Shown here one piece after another: positions 10,468-19,695 of a stretch of 64,000 nt of DNA. The number at the start of each line of letters is the position of its first letter. Position 1 is the stretch's first letter. The DNA lies in NCBI RefSeq assembly GCF_014077005.1, contig NZ_JACGVC010000047.1, positions 62,001 to 126,000 on the forward strand, in the 5' to 3' direction. The DNA is from Colwellia sp. MB3u-45. Its GTDB lineage: Bacteria; Pseudomonadota; Gammaproteobacteria; Enterobacterales; Alteromonadaceae. Below the pieces are notes generated by a model. That model searched no databases. It was not told the DNA's origin and saw only the letters and a list, made by a program, of their open reading frames with translations. A program made the position numbers and the translations under genes.

Positions 10468-12858
10468 TTATTCTTCAGCGCCATTAATGAGCTCTGAAAA
10501 CGCTGACAGTTTATCTAGCACCATACCATGGATTGATTTTCTTGGATAACGGCCAGTACGCGTGATTGCTCCAGCGGGTTGCGCCATTAAAATCTCTATC
10601 GCTTGATCTATATTATCGACTGCATAAATAGCAAACTGTCCATCGGCCACTGCCTGTATCACCTCAGGTGCCAACATCAAATTAATAGTATTGGTTTTAG
10701 GTATAATAACACCTTGTTCGCCCGTTAAGCCTTTGTCCTTGCAGAGACGATAAAAACCTTCTATTTTCTCATTAACGCCGCCAATAGATTGCACTTCGCC
10801 ATGTTGATTCATCGAACCTGTTATCGCGATACCTTGATTTATCGGTAACTTAGCGATAGCGGAAATTAACACACAAAGCTCAGCCATTGACGCACTGTCA
10901 CCATCAATATGGCCATAAGATTGCTCAATGGCAATATTAGCAGAAATAGTCACTGGAAATTTCTGCCCATACTTGTGGCCCAAATAACCAGTTAAAATCA
11001 ACACACCTTTTGAGTGAATAGATTTACCTAAATCAACTTCACGCTCAATATCTGTCACCCCTTGGCTACCAGCATATACGGTCGCCGTTATGCGAGCGGG
11101 CGTACCAAAAACACTATCACCAATCTCTAATACTGTTAGACCATTAATTTTACCTACTTGCCCACCTTCGGTATCAATAAGTAACTGACGCTCTTTAATT
11201 TCCTCTAACCAAGCTTCACTCATGCGGCCGGTACGTCGTTGTTTGGCCGCCAATGCCATGGTGATATGTTTACCGCACAGGTCATTTTTGCCATCTGATC
11301 GCTGCCATAAATAAAAAGCTTCGTCTAATAAGTCATTAACCTCCACTATATTAGCTGATATTTTTTGCTGGTGTTCTGCGCGCCTGAGCGCATATTTAAC
11401 TAACTCAAATACCGCTTCATCTGTCACTTGTGGATAATGGTTACGATGGGCACGCTGACGAATTAAACTGGCGTAGTCATTTAAGTTACTTTGGTTTTTT
11501 TCTAAGTGACGATCAAAGTCTGCCAAAACTCGAAATAACTCAGTAAACTCTTGATCATAATCTTGTAAGGTATAGTAAATTTCAGGATCGCCCAATAAAA
11601 TCACTTTAACATTTAACGGGATTTTTTCTGGTTGCAAACTAAAGGCACCCGGTTGTGCATATTCTGAATGCGGATTTTCGATAGTAATTTGCTGCGACTT
11701 TAGCGCTAGCTTTAAACGCGCCCAAACTAAAGGTTGGGTCAAAAGTTTATCCGCTTCAAGTAATATATAACCGCCATTGGCTTTATGCAGCGCACCGGGT
11801 CTTATTAAACGGTAACTGGTGTAACTGCTGCCTTGAAAACTACCAAAATCAACATGACCAAACAGGTTTTGAAAGGTCGGATTCTGTTCATAAATAACCG
11901 GCGCACCTTCATTGGCTTTTCGGGTCACCAGTAAGTTAGGTAAAAAACGTTCCACCATGAGTTTACGCATATCTTTGTCATTAGGCGCCTCGTTACTTTC
12001 ATCGACCAGTAACTCTAAAACAGCATCAACAACGTGCGCTTTAACTTTAGCTAAGTATTTCTGCACGCCAGTATTACTGGCGAATTCCGTCTCTAATTCT
12101 TTCAAAAAAGGTTGAATACTTTGTGCTGCCGTTTCATGTTTTAACTTACGTAATTTGTCAGAAGAAATACGTTTCCATTGTGGTAATTCAATTAATTTTT
12201 CAGAAAGTAAATCTTCTAATTTGGCCAACAAAATATAAAAATCAGCACGTTTTGGTTCATTGAGTTCAGCAAACTCTTTATCATTAAGTGGCTTACCTTT
12301 AACTAATGGTGAAAAGCCAATTTCACCATTTTCTTCGAGCAACACCACATCATCTTTTAATGCCGCCTTTTCAACCTCAGTAATCGCTTGATCATATTTT
12401 TTATTAAAGTCACGATCAATCGCCGCTTTTTGACGTTGATAGCCAGGGTTATCAAAAATCTCTGGAAACAAATCCATTAACTCATCAATAAAGGTATTCA
12501 TGCGAGTAAGTAATTGCTTACCATCACCTGGGCTAACATAAAGGCTATATGGCGAATTTGGGTCATCAAAATTGTTGATATAACACCATTCATCAGGTGT
12601 GGGTTCTTGACTCGCTGTTGAGGCTAACATTTGCTTGATCAGGGTTTGACGCCCGGTACCATGCTCACCCATGGCGTAAACATTAAAACCTGGCGCATCC
12701 ATCGACAAGCCAAAAGTTAGTGCTTCTTTCGCTCTTTCATGGCCAATAAATACTTGTTCAATTTCTGAGGTCGATGTGGCATTAGCAAATTGTTTAACCG
12801 TTAGGTCTGCGGTTAACTGGCAAGGTTTAAGACGTGTATTTGTTGACACATTTGTCAT
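10468..12858 (-). CDS. Lon protease family protein (LonB/YcbZ type)
   Basis: This is a predicted ATP-dependent serine protease of the YcbZ/LonB-like group in the cytoplasm. The N-terminal AAA-type region has a P-loop GEHGTGRQT (residues 64-72), in which Arg replaces the usual Walker A Lys. A long helical insertion follows (about 130-290), then an AAA region, and a C-terminal Lon protease domain. The catalytic dyad is visible as S655 in DGDSASMAE and K698 in GGVNEKIEG; the 43-residue spacing equals that of E. coli Lon. At 796 aa it is longer than E. coli YcbZ (about 586 aa) but in the range I recall for relatives. It is transcribed alone and ends at a strong terminator. Confidence 0.9.
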   Translation of the reverse strand: MTNVSTNTRLKPCQLTADLTVKQFANATSTSEIEQVFIGHERAKEALTFGLSMDAPGFNVYAMGEHGTGRQTLIKQMLASTASQEPTPDEWCYINNFDDPNSPYSLYVSPGDGKQLLTRMNTFIDELMDLFPEIFDNPGYQRQKAAIDRDFNKKYDQAITEVEKAALKDDVVLLEENGEIGFSPLVKGKPLNDKEFAELNEPKRADFYILLAKLEDLLSEKLIELPQWKRISSDKLRKLKHETAAQSIQPFLKELETEFASNTGVQKYLAKVKAHVVDAVLELLVDESNEAPNDKDMRKLMVERFLPNLLVTRKANEGAPVIYEQNPTFQNLFGHVDFGSFQGSSYTSYRLIRPGALHKANGGYILLEADKLLTQPLVWARLKLALKSQQITIENPHSEYAQPGAFSLQPEKIPLNVKVILLGDPEIYYTLQDYDQEFTELFRVLADFDRHLEKNQSNLNDYASLIRQRAHRNHYPQVTDEAVFELVKYALRRAEHQQKISANIVEVNDLLDEAFYLWQRSDGKNDLCGKHITMALAAKQRRTGRMSEAWLEEIKERQLLIDTEGGQVGKINGLTVLEIGDSVFGTPARITATVYAGSQGVTDIEREVDLGKSIHSKGVLILTGYLGHKYGQKFPVTISANIAIEQSYGHIDGDSASMAELCVLISAIAKLPINQGIAITGSMNQHGEVQSIGGVNEKIEGFYRLCKDKGLTGEQGVIIPKTNTINLMLAPEVIQAVADGQFAIYAVDNIDQAIEILMAQPAGAITRTGRYPRKSIHGMVLDKLSAFSELINGAEE

Positions 12859-12986
12859 AGAAGATCTCTCGGGAGTGCGATTTTAATATCAGGTGAAATA
12901 AATACGGCTACAATAAGCACAGTGTACAGCGACACGCCACTGAACAGCAAAATAATATAAAGAAAAACCATCAAAAAAAGTTGTTT

Positions 12987-13475
12987 TTACGGCGTTAAAC
13001 TCAATCGATCAAAGTCTTGACCACCACAGGTAATACAATCCGTAACAACATTTGGGTGGCTATAAGTAACACAATCTTGGCATGCTTTACATTTTAACTG
13101 ACCAAAACCAACATAATCACCGACATGGTAGCCATCTTGATGTTGAAAATCATCCATCAGCTCCGCCCATTCAACTTGCGACTTATCGGTAATTTGCGCC
13201 AAGCTTGACCAAAGGTTTTCATTAAGTAGCTCTAAATATATTGAATGCTTAATGTCCGCTTGATATTGCTGATAAAAATCCCCCAAGTCGTACTTAAGAT
13301 TAGCGATAAACTGTTTAACTTGCTGCTCAGGAATTTGCTCAGCAGCCATCAATATTGTTTTGGCTTGTTCGAGTAATTCAACAGCCGAGCGAATTTCGTT
13401 ATCCTTGGTGTCTTCCAACCATGTTTGTAACTTTTGATAAAGCTCTTGAATTTGAGATTGCTTTTTTTTCATCAT
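12987..13475 (-). CDS. zinc ribbon-containing protein, DUF1451/YbeL family
   Basis: This is a 162-residue protein of unknown function. Residues 1-100 are predicted helical and rich in Gln, Glu and Leu. The C-terminal part has the fold-defining pattern CKACQDC ... CITCGG, a zinc ribbon with two CxxC knuckles. In E. coli the relative ybeL is also next to leuS, as here, where it diverges from leuS across a 319-bp spacer. The first codons give MMKKKQ, and either Met could be used. Confidence 0.85.
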   Translation of the reverse strand: MMKKKQSQIQELYQKLQTWLEDTKDNEIRSAVELLEQAKTILMAAEQIPEQQVKQFIANLKYDLGDFYQQYQADIKHSIYLELLNENLWSSLAQITDKSQVEWAELMDDFQHQDGYHVGDYVGFGQLKCKACQDCVTYSHPNVVTDCITCGGQDFDRLSLTP

Positions 13476-13651
13476 GCTGCCCTCATTTAAAAATCACTTA
13501 TTAGTCTACTTATTGAGTAGATAACCTCAGCCATTAGCACTTTATTAAAGCATATAACAACGACTAAAGTGGCTTTTATCAGCTATTTAGCTGTTAATGC
13601 GCAATATTTTTCGCTTATCTAGAAAAATTTTCCGCATAGCCCTGCTTTAAC

Positions 13652-13681
13652 TTGTCGCAACGGCTAGAGATAAGGTATCCT
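13652..13681 (+). promoter_or_regulatory. candidate sigma-70 promoter of leuS
   Basis: TTGTCG (13652-13657) and TATCCT (13676-13681) are separated by 18 bp, and transcription would start near 13688. This gives a leader of about 105 nt that contains the hairpin at 13710-13766. The match is moderate. The rest of the 319-bp zinc-ribbon/leuS spacer shows nothing else I can name. Confidence 0.4.
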
Positions 13682-13709
13682 ATCAAGAATATTTTTATCG
13701 CTAAAACCT

Positions 13710-13766
13710 AGCCTTAACATGACAAATTTTATCAAGGTAAAATTGTCAAAAAAGCGGGTTAAGGCT
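13710..13766 (+). promoter_or_regulatory. nested hairpin in the leuS leader
   Basis: The outer stem AGCCTTAAC (13710-13718) pairs perfectly with GTTAAGGCT (13758-13766). Inside it 13721-13731 pairs with 13738-13747 over ten base pairs with one bulged A, closing a loop TCAAGG. The structure ends 28 nt before the leuS ATG. There is no T-run directly after it. It could be a regulatory leader or protein-binding site. Confidence 0.5.
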
Positions 13767-13794
13767 CTTATTTAAGTGTGTTTGAGAAATCTTA

Positions 13795-16386
13795 ATGGAA
13801 TCCATCTACAATCCCCAATCAATTGAAGCCGAAGTTCAGAAATTTTGGACTGATAACGACACCTTCAAAGCTGAAGAGTTACCAGGAAAAGAAAAATTTT
13901 ATTGCTTGGCGATGTTTCCATACCCAAGTGGTCGACTCCATATGGGCCACGTGCGTAACTACAGTTTAGGTGATGTGATTTCTCGTTACCAACGCATGCA
14001 AGGCAAAAATGTGATGCAACCTATGGGTTGGGACGCTTTTGGTTTGCCGGCTGAAAATGCCGCGATTAAAAATAACTCCGCGCCTGCCAAATGGACTTAT
14101 GAAAATATTGATTACATGCGTAACCAATTAAAGTCATTAGGTTTTGGTTACGACTGGAGTCGTGAATTAGCGACTTGTAAAAAAGACTATTACCGTTGGG
14201 AGCAATGGTTCTTCACTCAGCTTTATGAAAAAGGCTTAGTGTATAAGAAAAATGCCACGGTAAATTGGGATCCTGTTGATCAAACCGTATTAGCTAACGA
14301 GCAAGTAATAGATGGTCGTGGCTGGCGCTCTGGCGCGCTAGTTGAGCGTAAAGAAATACCGCAATGGTTCATTAAAATCACAGCTTATGCTGAAGAATTA
14401 ATTAACGATTTAGACCAATTAACCGATTGGCCTGAACAAGTTAAAACCATGCAACGTAACTGGATTGGTCGCTCTGAAGGTGTAGATATGACTTTTCAAG
14501 TGGCCGACTCGACTGAAAGCTTCGATATCTACACCACGCGCCCAGATACCATCATGGGGGTGACTTATGTTGCCTTAGCTGCACAGCATCCATTAGCCTT
14601 AGCTGCGGCTGAAACGAATCCGGCACTAGCGGCATTTATTCAAGGCTGTAAAACTAATAAATCTACTGAAGCCGATATGGCGACAATGGAGAAAAAAGGC
14701 GTTGATACCGGCTTAAAAGCACTGCACCCGATTAGTGGTGAAATAGTACCTGTTTGGGCGGCAAACTTCGTACTAATGGACTATGGCTCAGGCGCTGTTA
14801 TGTCTGTACCGGGTCACGACCAACGCGATTGGGAATTTGCCACTAAGTATGGTCTAGAGATTAAACAAGTTATTGCCAGTGATGAAAGCGCTGACGTTAC
14901 AAAAGCGGCAATTACTGGCAAGAGTTTTTTAGTTAATTCTGGTGAATTTGACGGTTTAAATTTTGAAGAGGCTTTTAAAGCTATTTCAGAAAAATTAATC
15001 GCTGAAAACAAAGGTAAAGTAACGGTAAACTATCGCTTACGTGACTGGGGTGTTTCTCGTCAACGTTATTGGGGTACACCGATTCCAATGCTGCATTTAG
15101 CCAATGGTGAGTCTGTGCCGGTACCGGCAGATCAATTACCTGTTGAACTACCCGAAGATGTAGTGATGAATGGCGTAACCTCGCCAATTAAAGACAACCC
15201 TGAATGGGCTAAAACCACCTTCAATGGTGAAGAAGCATTTCGCGAAACAGATACTTTTGACACCTTTATGGAATCGTCATGGTATTACGCACGTTATTGT
15301 TCACCGAACGACGATACGCAAATGTTAGATCCAGCCAAAGCTAATTATTGGTTACCGGTAGATCAATACATTGGCGGTATTGAGCATGCCATTTTACATT
15401 TACTTTATGCCCGTTTTTTCCATAAATTATTACGTGATGCTGGCTTAGTAGAATCTAACGAACCTTTTAAGAAATTGCTCTGCCAAGGCATGGTATTAGC
15501 TGATACCTATTATCGTGAAGCAGACAATGGCGGACAAGATTGGATTGCACCGACAGACGTTGACGTTGAACGTGATGAAAAAGGCAATGTCACCTCTGCT
15601 ATCAGTAAATTAGATGGCAAACCGGTTATTTCTGCTGGCATGAGCAAAATGTCAAAATCGAAAAATAACGGTATTGACCCACAAGCAGTTATTAATTTAT
15701 ATGGCGCTGATACCGTACGACTATTTATCATGTTTACCTCACCACCAGAGCAAACATTAGAATGGTGTGATGCCGGCGTGGAAGGTGCACATAGATTCTT
15801 AAAGCGGGTTTGGAAACTCACTTATGACTTTACCCAAGTTGCAGAAGTGTCAAAAGCAGCACCCAAGATTGCCAACTTAACGCTTAACTCGGCGCAAAAA
15901 TCATTACGCCTTGAATTGCATAAAACCATTGCTAAAGTCAGTGATGATATTGGTCGTCGAAACACCTTTAATACCGCTATTGCCGCGATCATGGAATTAA
16001 TGAATCATCTAGGTAAAGCGAATATTGCCAGCACTGAAGATCGCGTGGTGATGCATGAAGCTATTCGTGCGGTAGTCTTAATGCTAACACCTATTGTGCC
16101 ACATTTAAGTCATCATTTATGGAACATGGTTGGCGATGGTAAGCCAGTTGAAAATACTGCCTGGCCAGTGGTTGACCCCACCGCTTTAGTGGAAGATGAA
16201 AAGCTTATTATTGTACAAGTTAACGGTAAATTGCGCGCTAAAATTACTGTGTCAGCCGAGGCAACAAAAGAAGCGGTTGAAGAAATCGGTTTTAATGATG
16301 TCAATGTTAGCAAATTTCTTGACGGTAAAACCGTACGTAAAGTGATTTATGTACCGGGTAAGCTATTGAATATTGTTGCTAATTAG
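13795..16386 (+). CDS. leuS: leucine--tRNA ligase (LeuRS)
   Basis: This is a class I aminoacyl-tRNA synthetase that charges tRNA-Leu in the cytoplasm. The catalytic signatures are present: H49-M-G-H52 in [13 protein letters not shown] and KMSKS at 618-622. The editing (CP1) domain lies between, with [12 protein letters not shown] near residue 248 and the [17 protein letters not shown] block near 330-345. The C-terminal anticodon-binding and tRNA-interacting parts follow. Length (863 aa) matches E. coli (860 aa). It heads the conserved leuS-lptE-holA-nadD block and is preceded by a structured leader. Confidence 0.98.
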   Translation: MESIYNPQSIEAEVQKFWTDNDTFKAEELPGKEKFYCLAMFPYPSGRLHMGHVRNYSLGDVISRYQRMQGKNVMQPMGWDAFGLPAENAAIKNNSAPAKWTYENIDYMRNQLKSLGFGYDWSRELATCKKDYYRWEQWFFTQLYEKGLVYKKNATVNWDPVDQTVLANEQVIDGRGWRSGALVERKEIPQWFIKITAYAEELINDLDQLTDWPEQVKTMQRNWIGRSEGVDMTFQVADSTESFDIYTTRPDTIMGVTYVALAAQHPLALAAAETNPALAAFIQGCKTNKSTEADMATMEKKGVDTGLKALHPISGEIVPVWAANFVLMDYGSGAVMSVPGHDQRDWEFATKYGLEIKQVIASDESADVTKAAITGKSFLVNSGEFDGLNFEEAFKAISEKLIAENKGKVTVNYRLRDWGVSRQRYWGTPIPMLHLANGESVPVPADQLPVELPEDVVMNGVTSPIKDNPEWAKTTFNGEEAFRETDTFDTFMESSWYYARYCSPNDDTQMLDPAKANYWLPVDQYIGGIEHAILHLLYARFFHKLLRDAGLVESNEPFKKLLCQGMVLADTYYREADNGGQDWIAPTDVDVERDEKGNVTSAISKLDGKPVISAGMSKMSKSKNNGIDPQAVINLYGADTVRLFIMFTSPPEQTLEWCDAGVEGAHRFLKRVWKLTYDFTQVAEVSKAAPKIANLTLNSAQKSLRLELHKTIAKVSDDIGRRNTFNTAIAAIMELMNHLGKANIASTEDRVVMHEAIRAVVLMLTPIVPHLSHHLWNMVGDGKPVENTAWPVVDPTALVEDEKLIIVQVNGKLRAKITVSAEATKEAVEEIGFNDVNVSKFLDGKTVRKVIYVPGKLLNIVAN

Positions 16387-16440
16387 TAGCTTCTATTGTT
16401 ACAGCTGTTAATGATAACTTAATTAAAACAGCGATTTAAA

Positions 16441-16472
16441 AGTGCATAGCTAAAACTTGTCGGCTATGCACT
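16441..16472 (+). other. intercistronic hairpin between leuS and lptE
   Basis: AGTGCATAGC (16441-16450) pairs perfectly with GCTATGCACT (16463-16472) across a 12-nt loop. It is followed by TGATTGAATTTTACC, only weakly U-rich, so it is more likely an RNA-stability or partial attenuation element than a full terminator. Confidence 0.5.
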
Positions 16473-16505
16473 GATTGAATTTTACCTATAAAAAGTGAAC
16501 ACTTT

Positions 16506-17012
16506 ATGCAGCCATTAATAATTCGTCGAGTAAGCAAACTTTTATCCTTTAGCATTGTCTTAATGATGTTAAATGGTTGTGGCTTTCAACTACGCGGCAA
16601 TTATTTATTAGCGCCTGAGCTACAAACCATTATATTTAGCTCGGTTGATCAATATGGTGAACTCACCCGTTTAGTTAAGCAGCACTTAAGCATTAACGAT
16701 GTGACTTTAGTGCGACAAAGTGAAAAAGCTATTCCGCAAATGCGCATACTACAAGACAATTTAGACCGAAGAACGCTATCGGTTTTCCCGAATGGTCAAG
16801 TAGCAGAATACGAGCTTATTTATACCGTACGCTATCAAATTTTAATCCCCGGACAAGATATTCAAAATTTCCGCTTTGAGCTTAATCGTGACTATCAAGA
16901 TGATCCTGATATTGCCCTAGCAAAAAGTCGCGAATTGTCGTTAATGTTACGAGAAATGCGTAAAGAAGCCGCCAATAAAATTTTACGTGACATGGCTAGT
17001 ATTCAGCTCTAG
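16506..17012 (+). CDS. lptE: LPS-assembly lipoprotein LptE
   Basis: This outer-membrane lipoprotein plugs the LptD barrel and helps insert lipopolysaccharide. Residues 1-25 form a lipoprotein signal with lipobox L-N-G-C, followed directly by GFQLRG, a near-invariant LptE start. The 168-residue length and the conserved region around DNLDRRTLSVFPNGQVAEYEL fit the family. It sits between leuS and holA exactly as in E. coli, with holA starting 10 bp downstream. No strong ribosome-binding site is seen before the ATG. Confidence 0.95.
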   Translation: MQPLIIRRVSKLLSFSIVLMMLNGCGFQLRGNYLLAPELQTIIFSSVDQYGELTRLVKQHLSINDVTLVRQSEKAIPQMRILQDNLDRRTLSVFPNGQVAEYELIYTVRYQILIPGQDIQNFRFELNRDYQDDPDIALAKSRELSLMLREMRKEAANKILRDMASIQL

Positions 17013-17022
17013 GTAACTTCAC

Positions 17023-18066
17023 ATGCGCATTTATCATAATCACCTCGAGAAAACCTTAACACAAGGCTTTAAGCCGATATGGTTAGTCTTTGGTGATGAG
17101 CCATGGCAAAAAAATGACGCCTTAGAAAAAATTAAAAATAGTGCTAAAAAACAAGGCTTTGATGAAGTTATTCGTTTTAGCATTGACGATAAATTTAATT
17201 GGGATGAGCTATTCCAAGAATATCAGTCAATGAGTTTGTTTTCATCATTACGCATTATAGAAGTAGAGTTTACCACGGGTAAAATTGGCGATAATGGTGC
17301 GAAAGGTATAGCGCAATTACTCACCCTGTTACATCAAGATATTCAACTCATCTTTCATGGCCCTAAAATTGACGCTGCCACACAAAAACGTAAGTGGTTC
17401 AAAGCGTTAGAAGCTGCTGGTTGCTTTGTGCCTTTATACGATATTGAAGGTAAACAATTAAAACAATGGCTCAGCAATCAAGCCCGGCAGTTGCAATTAA
17501 CCTTACCTGACGATGTTATTAATTTAATGACTGAATTATTTGAAGGTAATTTACCGGCATTAGCTCAAGAGTTGCAAAAACTGTCGATATTATTCTCACA
17601 GCAACCCGTGAGTGTTGAAGAAGCAGAGCAACTTTTAATTAAACAAGCGAGATTTAATCCTTTTCAACTGATCGACACTTTGCTGATTGGCGATCTTAAA
17701 AAGTGCTTAACTATCTTAGATCATATGCAGCATGACGGTAGCGCATTTGGCCAATTAGTTTGGGTGGTTCACAAAGAAATTAGTCAGCTTTATGCCATGT
17801 TAGAACAAATAGCACAAGGCAGCCATATTAACGACATTTTTAAGCAATACCGTATTTGGGAGAAGAAAAAACCCTTATATCAGCATGCGTTAAACAATAT
17901 AAGCTTAAGCAATGCCGAGCAAGCATTAGCGAGGCTAGCGCAAGTGGATTTACTCAGTAAAACCAGTAGCGACTTTAATGCTTTTATTTTGCTCAGTGAT
18001 GTTTTTATCAGCTTATTTCACGATAACATCAGTCAACACTTCAGTTTAGATTATGAGTATAACTAA
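17023..18066 (+). CDS. holA: DNA polymerase III subunit delta
   Basis: This is the clamp-loader wrench subunit that opens the beta sliding clamp. The N-terminal AAA-like fold includes WLVFGDEPWQKNDALEKI near residue 20, where family members have a degenerate P-loop region. FSSLRIIEVEF, LLTLLHQDIQLIFHGPKID and the collar-domain segment NPFQLIDTLLIGDLKKCL are typical. At 347 aa it is close to E. coli HolA (343 aa). Its end overlaps nadD by 14 bp. Confidence 0.95.
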   Translation: MRIYHNHLEKTLTQGFKPIWLVFGDEPWQKNDALEKIKNSAKKQGFDEVIRFSIDDKFNWDELFQEYQSMSLFSSLRIIEVEFTTGKIGDNGAKGIAQLLTLLHQDIQLIFHGPKIDAATQKRKWFKALEAAGCFVPLYDIEGKQLKQWLSNQARQLQLTLPDDVINLMTELFEGNLPALAQELQKLSILFSQQPVSVEEAEQLLIKQARFNPFQLIDTLLIGDLKKCLTILDHMQHDGSAFGQLVWVVHKEISQLYAMLEQIAQGSHINDIFKQYRIWEKKKPLYQHALNNISLSNAEQALARLAQVDLLSKTSSDFNAFILLSDVFISLFHDNISQHFSLDYEYN

Positions 18067-18712
18067 CCAAAAAACGCCAACGCTTATCGCGTTACTTGGC
18101 GGTACCTTCGACCCTATTCATCTCGGTCACATCTTACCTGCCCAAGAAACTGTGCAATGGTTAGGCGCAAAACAATTACATTTAATTCCTGCTCATATTC
18201 CGCCACATAAAGCTGGCACTCATGCCAATGCGAAGCAGCGTACTAAAATGGTGGCTTTAGTCTGTGATAAAAGCCCAGTATTTACCCTTGATACTCGCGA
18301 GCTCAAGCGTTACAGCCCTTCATATACCGTCGATACCTTACAACAAATAAAAACTGAGCAACCTAATGCCGCTTTATATTTTATTATGGGTATGGACTCG
18401 CTCTTATCATTTACCCAATGGCACCGCTGGCAAGACATTCTCACCTTATGTAACTTAGTGGTTAATATTCGCCCAGGCTACCCGCACCTAGCGTTGGAAG
18501 CAGCACTTGAGCCAGCACTAAAGTCTCGTTTAATTTATAGTCTTGCGCAATTACAGCGCCAGCAAACGGGACAAATACTGATCCATGAAAGTAGCCCTGT
18601 GGATATTTCCTCGACCACAATAAGAGCCAAAATTAAAGCGGGCTCAAACGTCAGTCAATACCTACCTGAATGCGTATATGATTATATAGAGCAACATAAG
18701 CTCTATCGATAA
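18053..18712 (+). CDS. nadD: nicotinate-nucleotide adenylyltransferase
   Basis: It transfers AMP from ATP to nicotinate mononucleotide, giving deamido-NAD in de novo NAD synthesis. The nucleotidyltransferase signature GGTFDPIHLGH (residues 16-26) and the C-terminal ISSTTIRAKI motif are both present, as are IPPHK and FIMGMDSLLSFTQWHRW. At 219 aa it is normal for the family. Translation begins inside the last codons of holA, implying coupling. Confidence 0.97.
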   Translation: MSITNQKTPTLIALLGGTFDPIHLGHILPAQETVQWLGAKQLHLIPAHIPPHKAGTHANAKQRTKMVALVCDKSPVFTLDTRELKRYSPSYTVDTLQQIKTEQPNAALYFIMGMDSLLSFTQWHRWQDILTLCNLVVNIRPGYPHLALEAALEPALKSRLIYSLAQLQRQQTGQILIHESSPVDISSTTIRAKIKAGSNVSQYLPECVYDYIEQHKLYR

Positions 18713-18892
18713 CGCCATTATTTTTCAATAACTGCCGCCAAATCACTCATTTTGTATCACTTGGGGAGAAGTTAAGTGAAATAAATCCATTGTTGTGCAA
18801 AAAAACGGCTATTTACTGCATTAGATGGTTAACTGACAAACAAAATAATGCTATTATCGCCGATTATTGTTGTTAATTATAGAGATCCCACT

Positions 18893-19210
18893 TTGCAAAG
18901 TTCAGACCTAATTACTTTTGTTACCGAAAAAATCGAAGATATGAAAGGCCGCGATATCGTTACATTAGAAGTAGCTACAAAATCGAGTTTCACTGACTAC
19001 ATGTTAGTTTGCTCTGGTAACTCAAAACGCCACGTTATTTCCATTGCACAATCACTCACTATTGAATGCCGTGCAGCTGGTATTGAAGCCTTAGGTGTTG
19101 AAGGAAATGATGTTGGTGAATGGTCTTTAGTCGACTTAGGTGATGTTGTTGTACATGTGATGACTGATGAAACTCGTGAGCGTTATCAACTAGAACAACT
19201 ATGGCAGTAG
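18893..19210 (+). CDS. rsfS: ribosome silencing factor RsfS
   Basis: This protein binds ribosomal protein L14 and blocks subunit joining under starvation. The 105-residue form aligns residue for residue with E. coli RsfS (LQSSDLITFVTEKIEDMKG against MQGKALQDFVIDKIDDLKG), so I place the start at TTG 18893 with AGAGA upstream. An in-frame ATG lies at 18848, but its first codons include a promoter-like TATTAT, which argues that they are not coding. Family motifs are KSSFTDYMLVCSGNSKRHV, GVEGNDVGEWSLVDLGDV and VHVM. rlmH follows 11 bp later. Confidence 0.93.
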   Translation: MQSSDLITFVTEKIEDMKGRDIVTLEVATKSSFTDYMLVCSGNSKRHVISIAQSLTIECRAAGIEALGVEGNDVGEWSLVDLGDVVVHVMTDETRERYQLEQLWQ

Positions 19211-19221
19211 TCTAAACAACA

Positions 19222-19692
19222 ATGCGCATTACCTTATATGCCGTTGGTAATAAAATGCCCGCTTGGGTTAGCCAAGGGTTTAGCGAATATTGCCGTAGAT
19301 TTCCTCGTGATATGAGTTTCCATCTAGTGGAGATTTCACCAGGGAAACGCGGTAAAAATGCAGACATTGCCCGCATTCTTGAAAAAGAAGGTGAGCTAAT
19401 GTTAGCGGCTATTCCAAAAGGTAATCGCATTGTTACGTTAGAAGTAGAAGGCAAGCCTTGGACCACTCCTGATCTTGCCAAACAACTGGAACGTTGGCAT
19501 ATAGATAGCCGAGATGTTGCGCTTTTAGTTGGTGGACCTGAAGGGTTAGCACCTGCTTGCATTCAGGCATCTGAGCAAAAGTGGTCATTGTCACCACTGA
19601 CCTTACCACACCCTATGGTGCGAATTGTTGTGGCTGAAAGCCTCTATCGTGCTTGGTCAATCAATAATAATCACCCTTATCATAGAGAATAA
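19222..19692 (+). CDS. rlmH: 23S rRNA pseudouridine(1915) N3-methyltransferase RlmH
   Basis: This SPOUT-fold, SAM-dependent enzyme methylates the pseudouridine at position 1915 of 23S rRNA on assembled ribosomes. The knot region is visible as [11 protein letters not shown], then [19 protein letters not shown] and the conserved C-terminal [15 protein letters not shown]. At 156 aa it matches the family (155 aa). It sits between rsfS and mrdA as in E. coli, 3 bp before mrdA. Confidence 0.97.
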   Translation: MRITLYAVGNKMPAWVSQGFSEYCRRFPRDMSFHLVEISPGKRGKNADIARILEKEGELMLAAIPKGNRIVTLEVEGKPWTTPDLAKQLERWHIDSRDVALLVGGPEGLAPACIQASEQKWSLSPLTLPHPMVRIVVAESLYRAWSINNNHPYHRE

Positions 19693-19695
19693 ATA

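Noticed and set aside
13688-13794. leuS leader considered as a T-box
   Set aside because: No T-box sequence or specifier-loop layout is seen, there is no terminator helix with a T-run, and T-boxes are not expected in gammaproteobacteria.
18848-18892. In-frame ATG giving rsfS fifteen extra N-terminal residues
   Set aside because: The extra residues have no counterpart in E. coli RsfS, and the TTG at 18893 gives an exact-length alignment with a ribosome-binding site.
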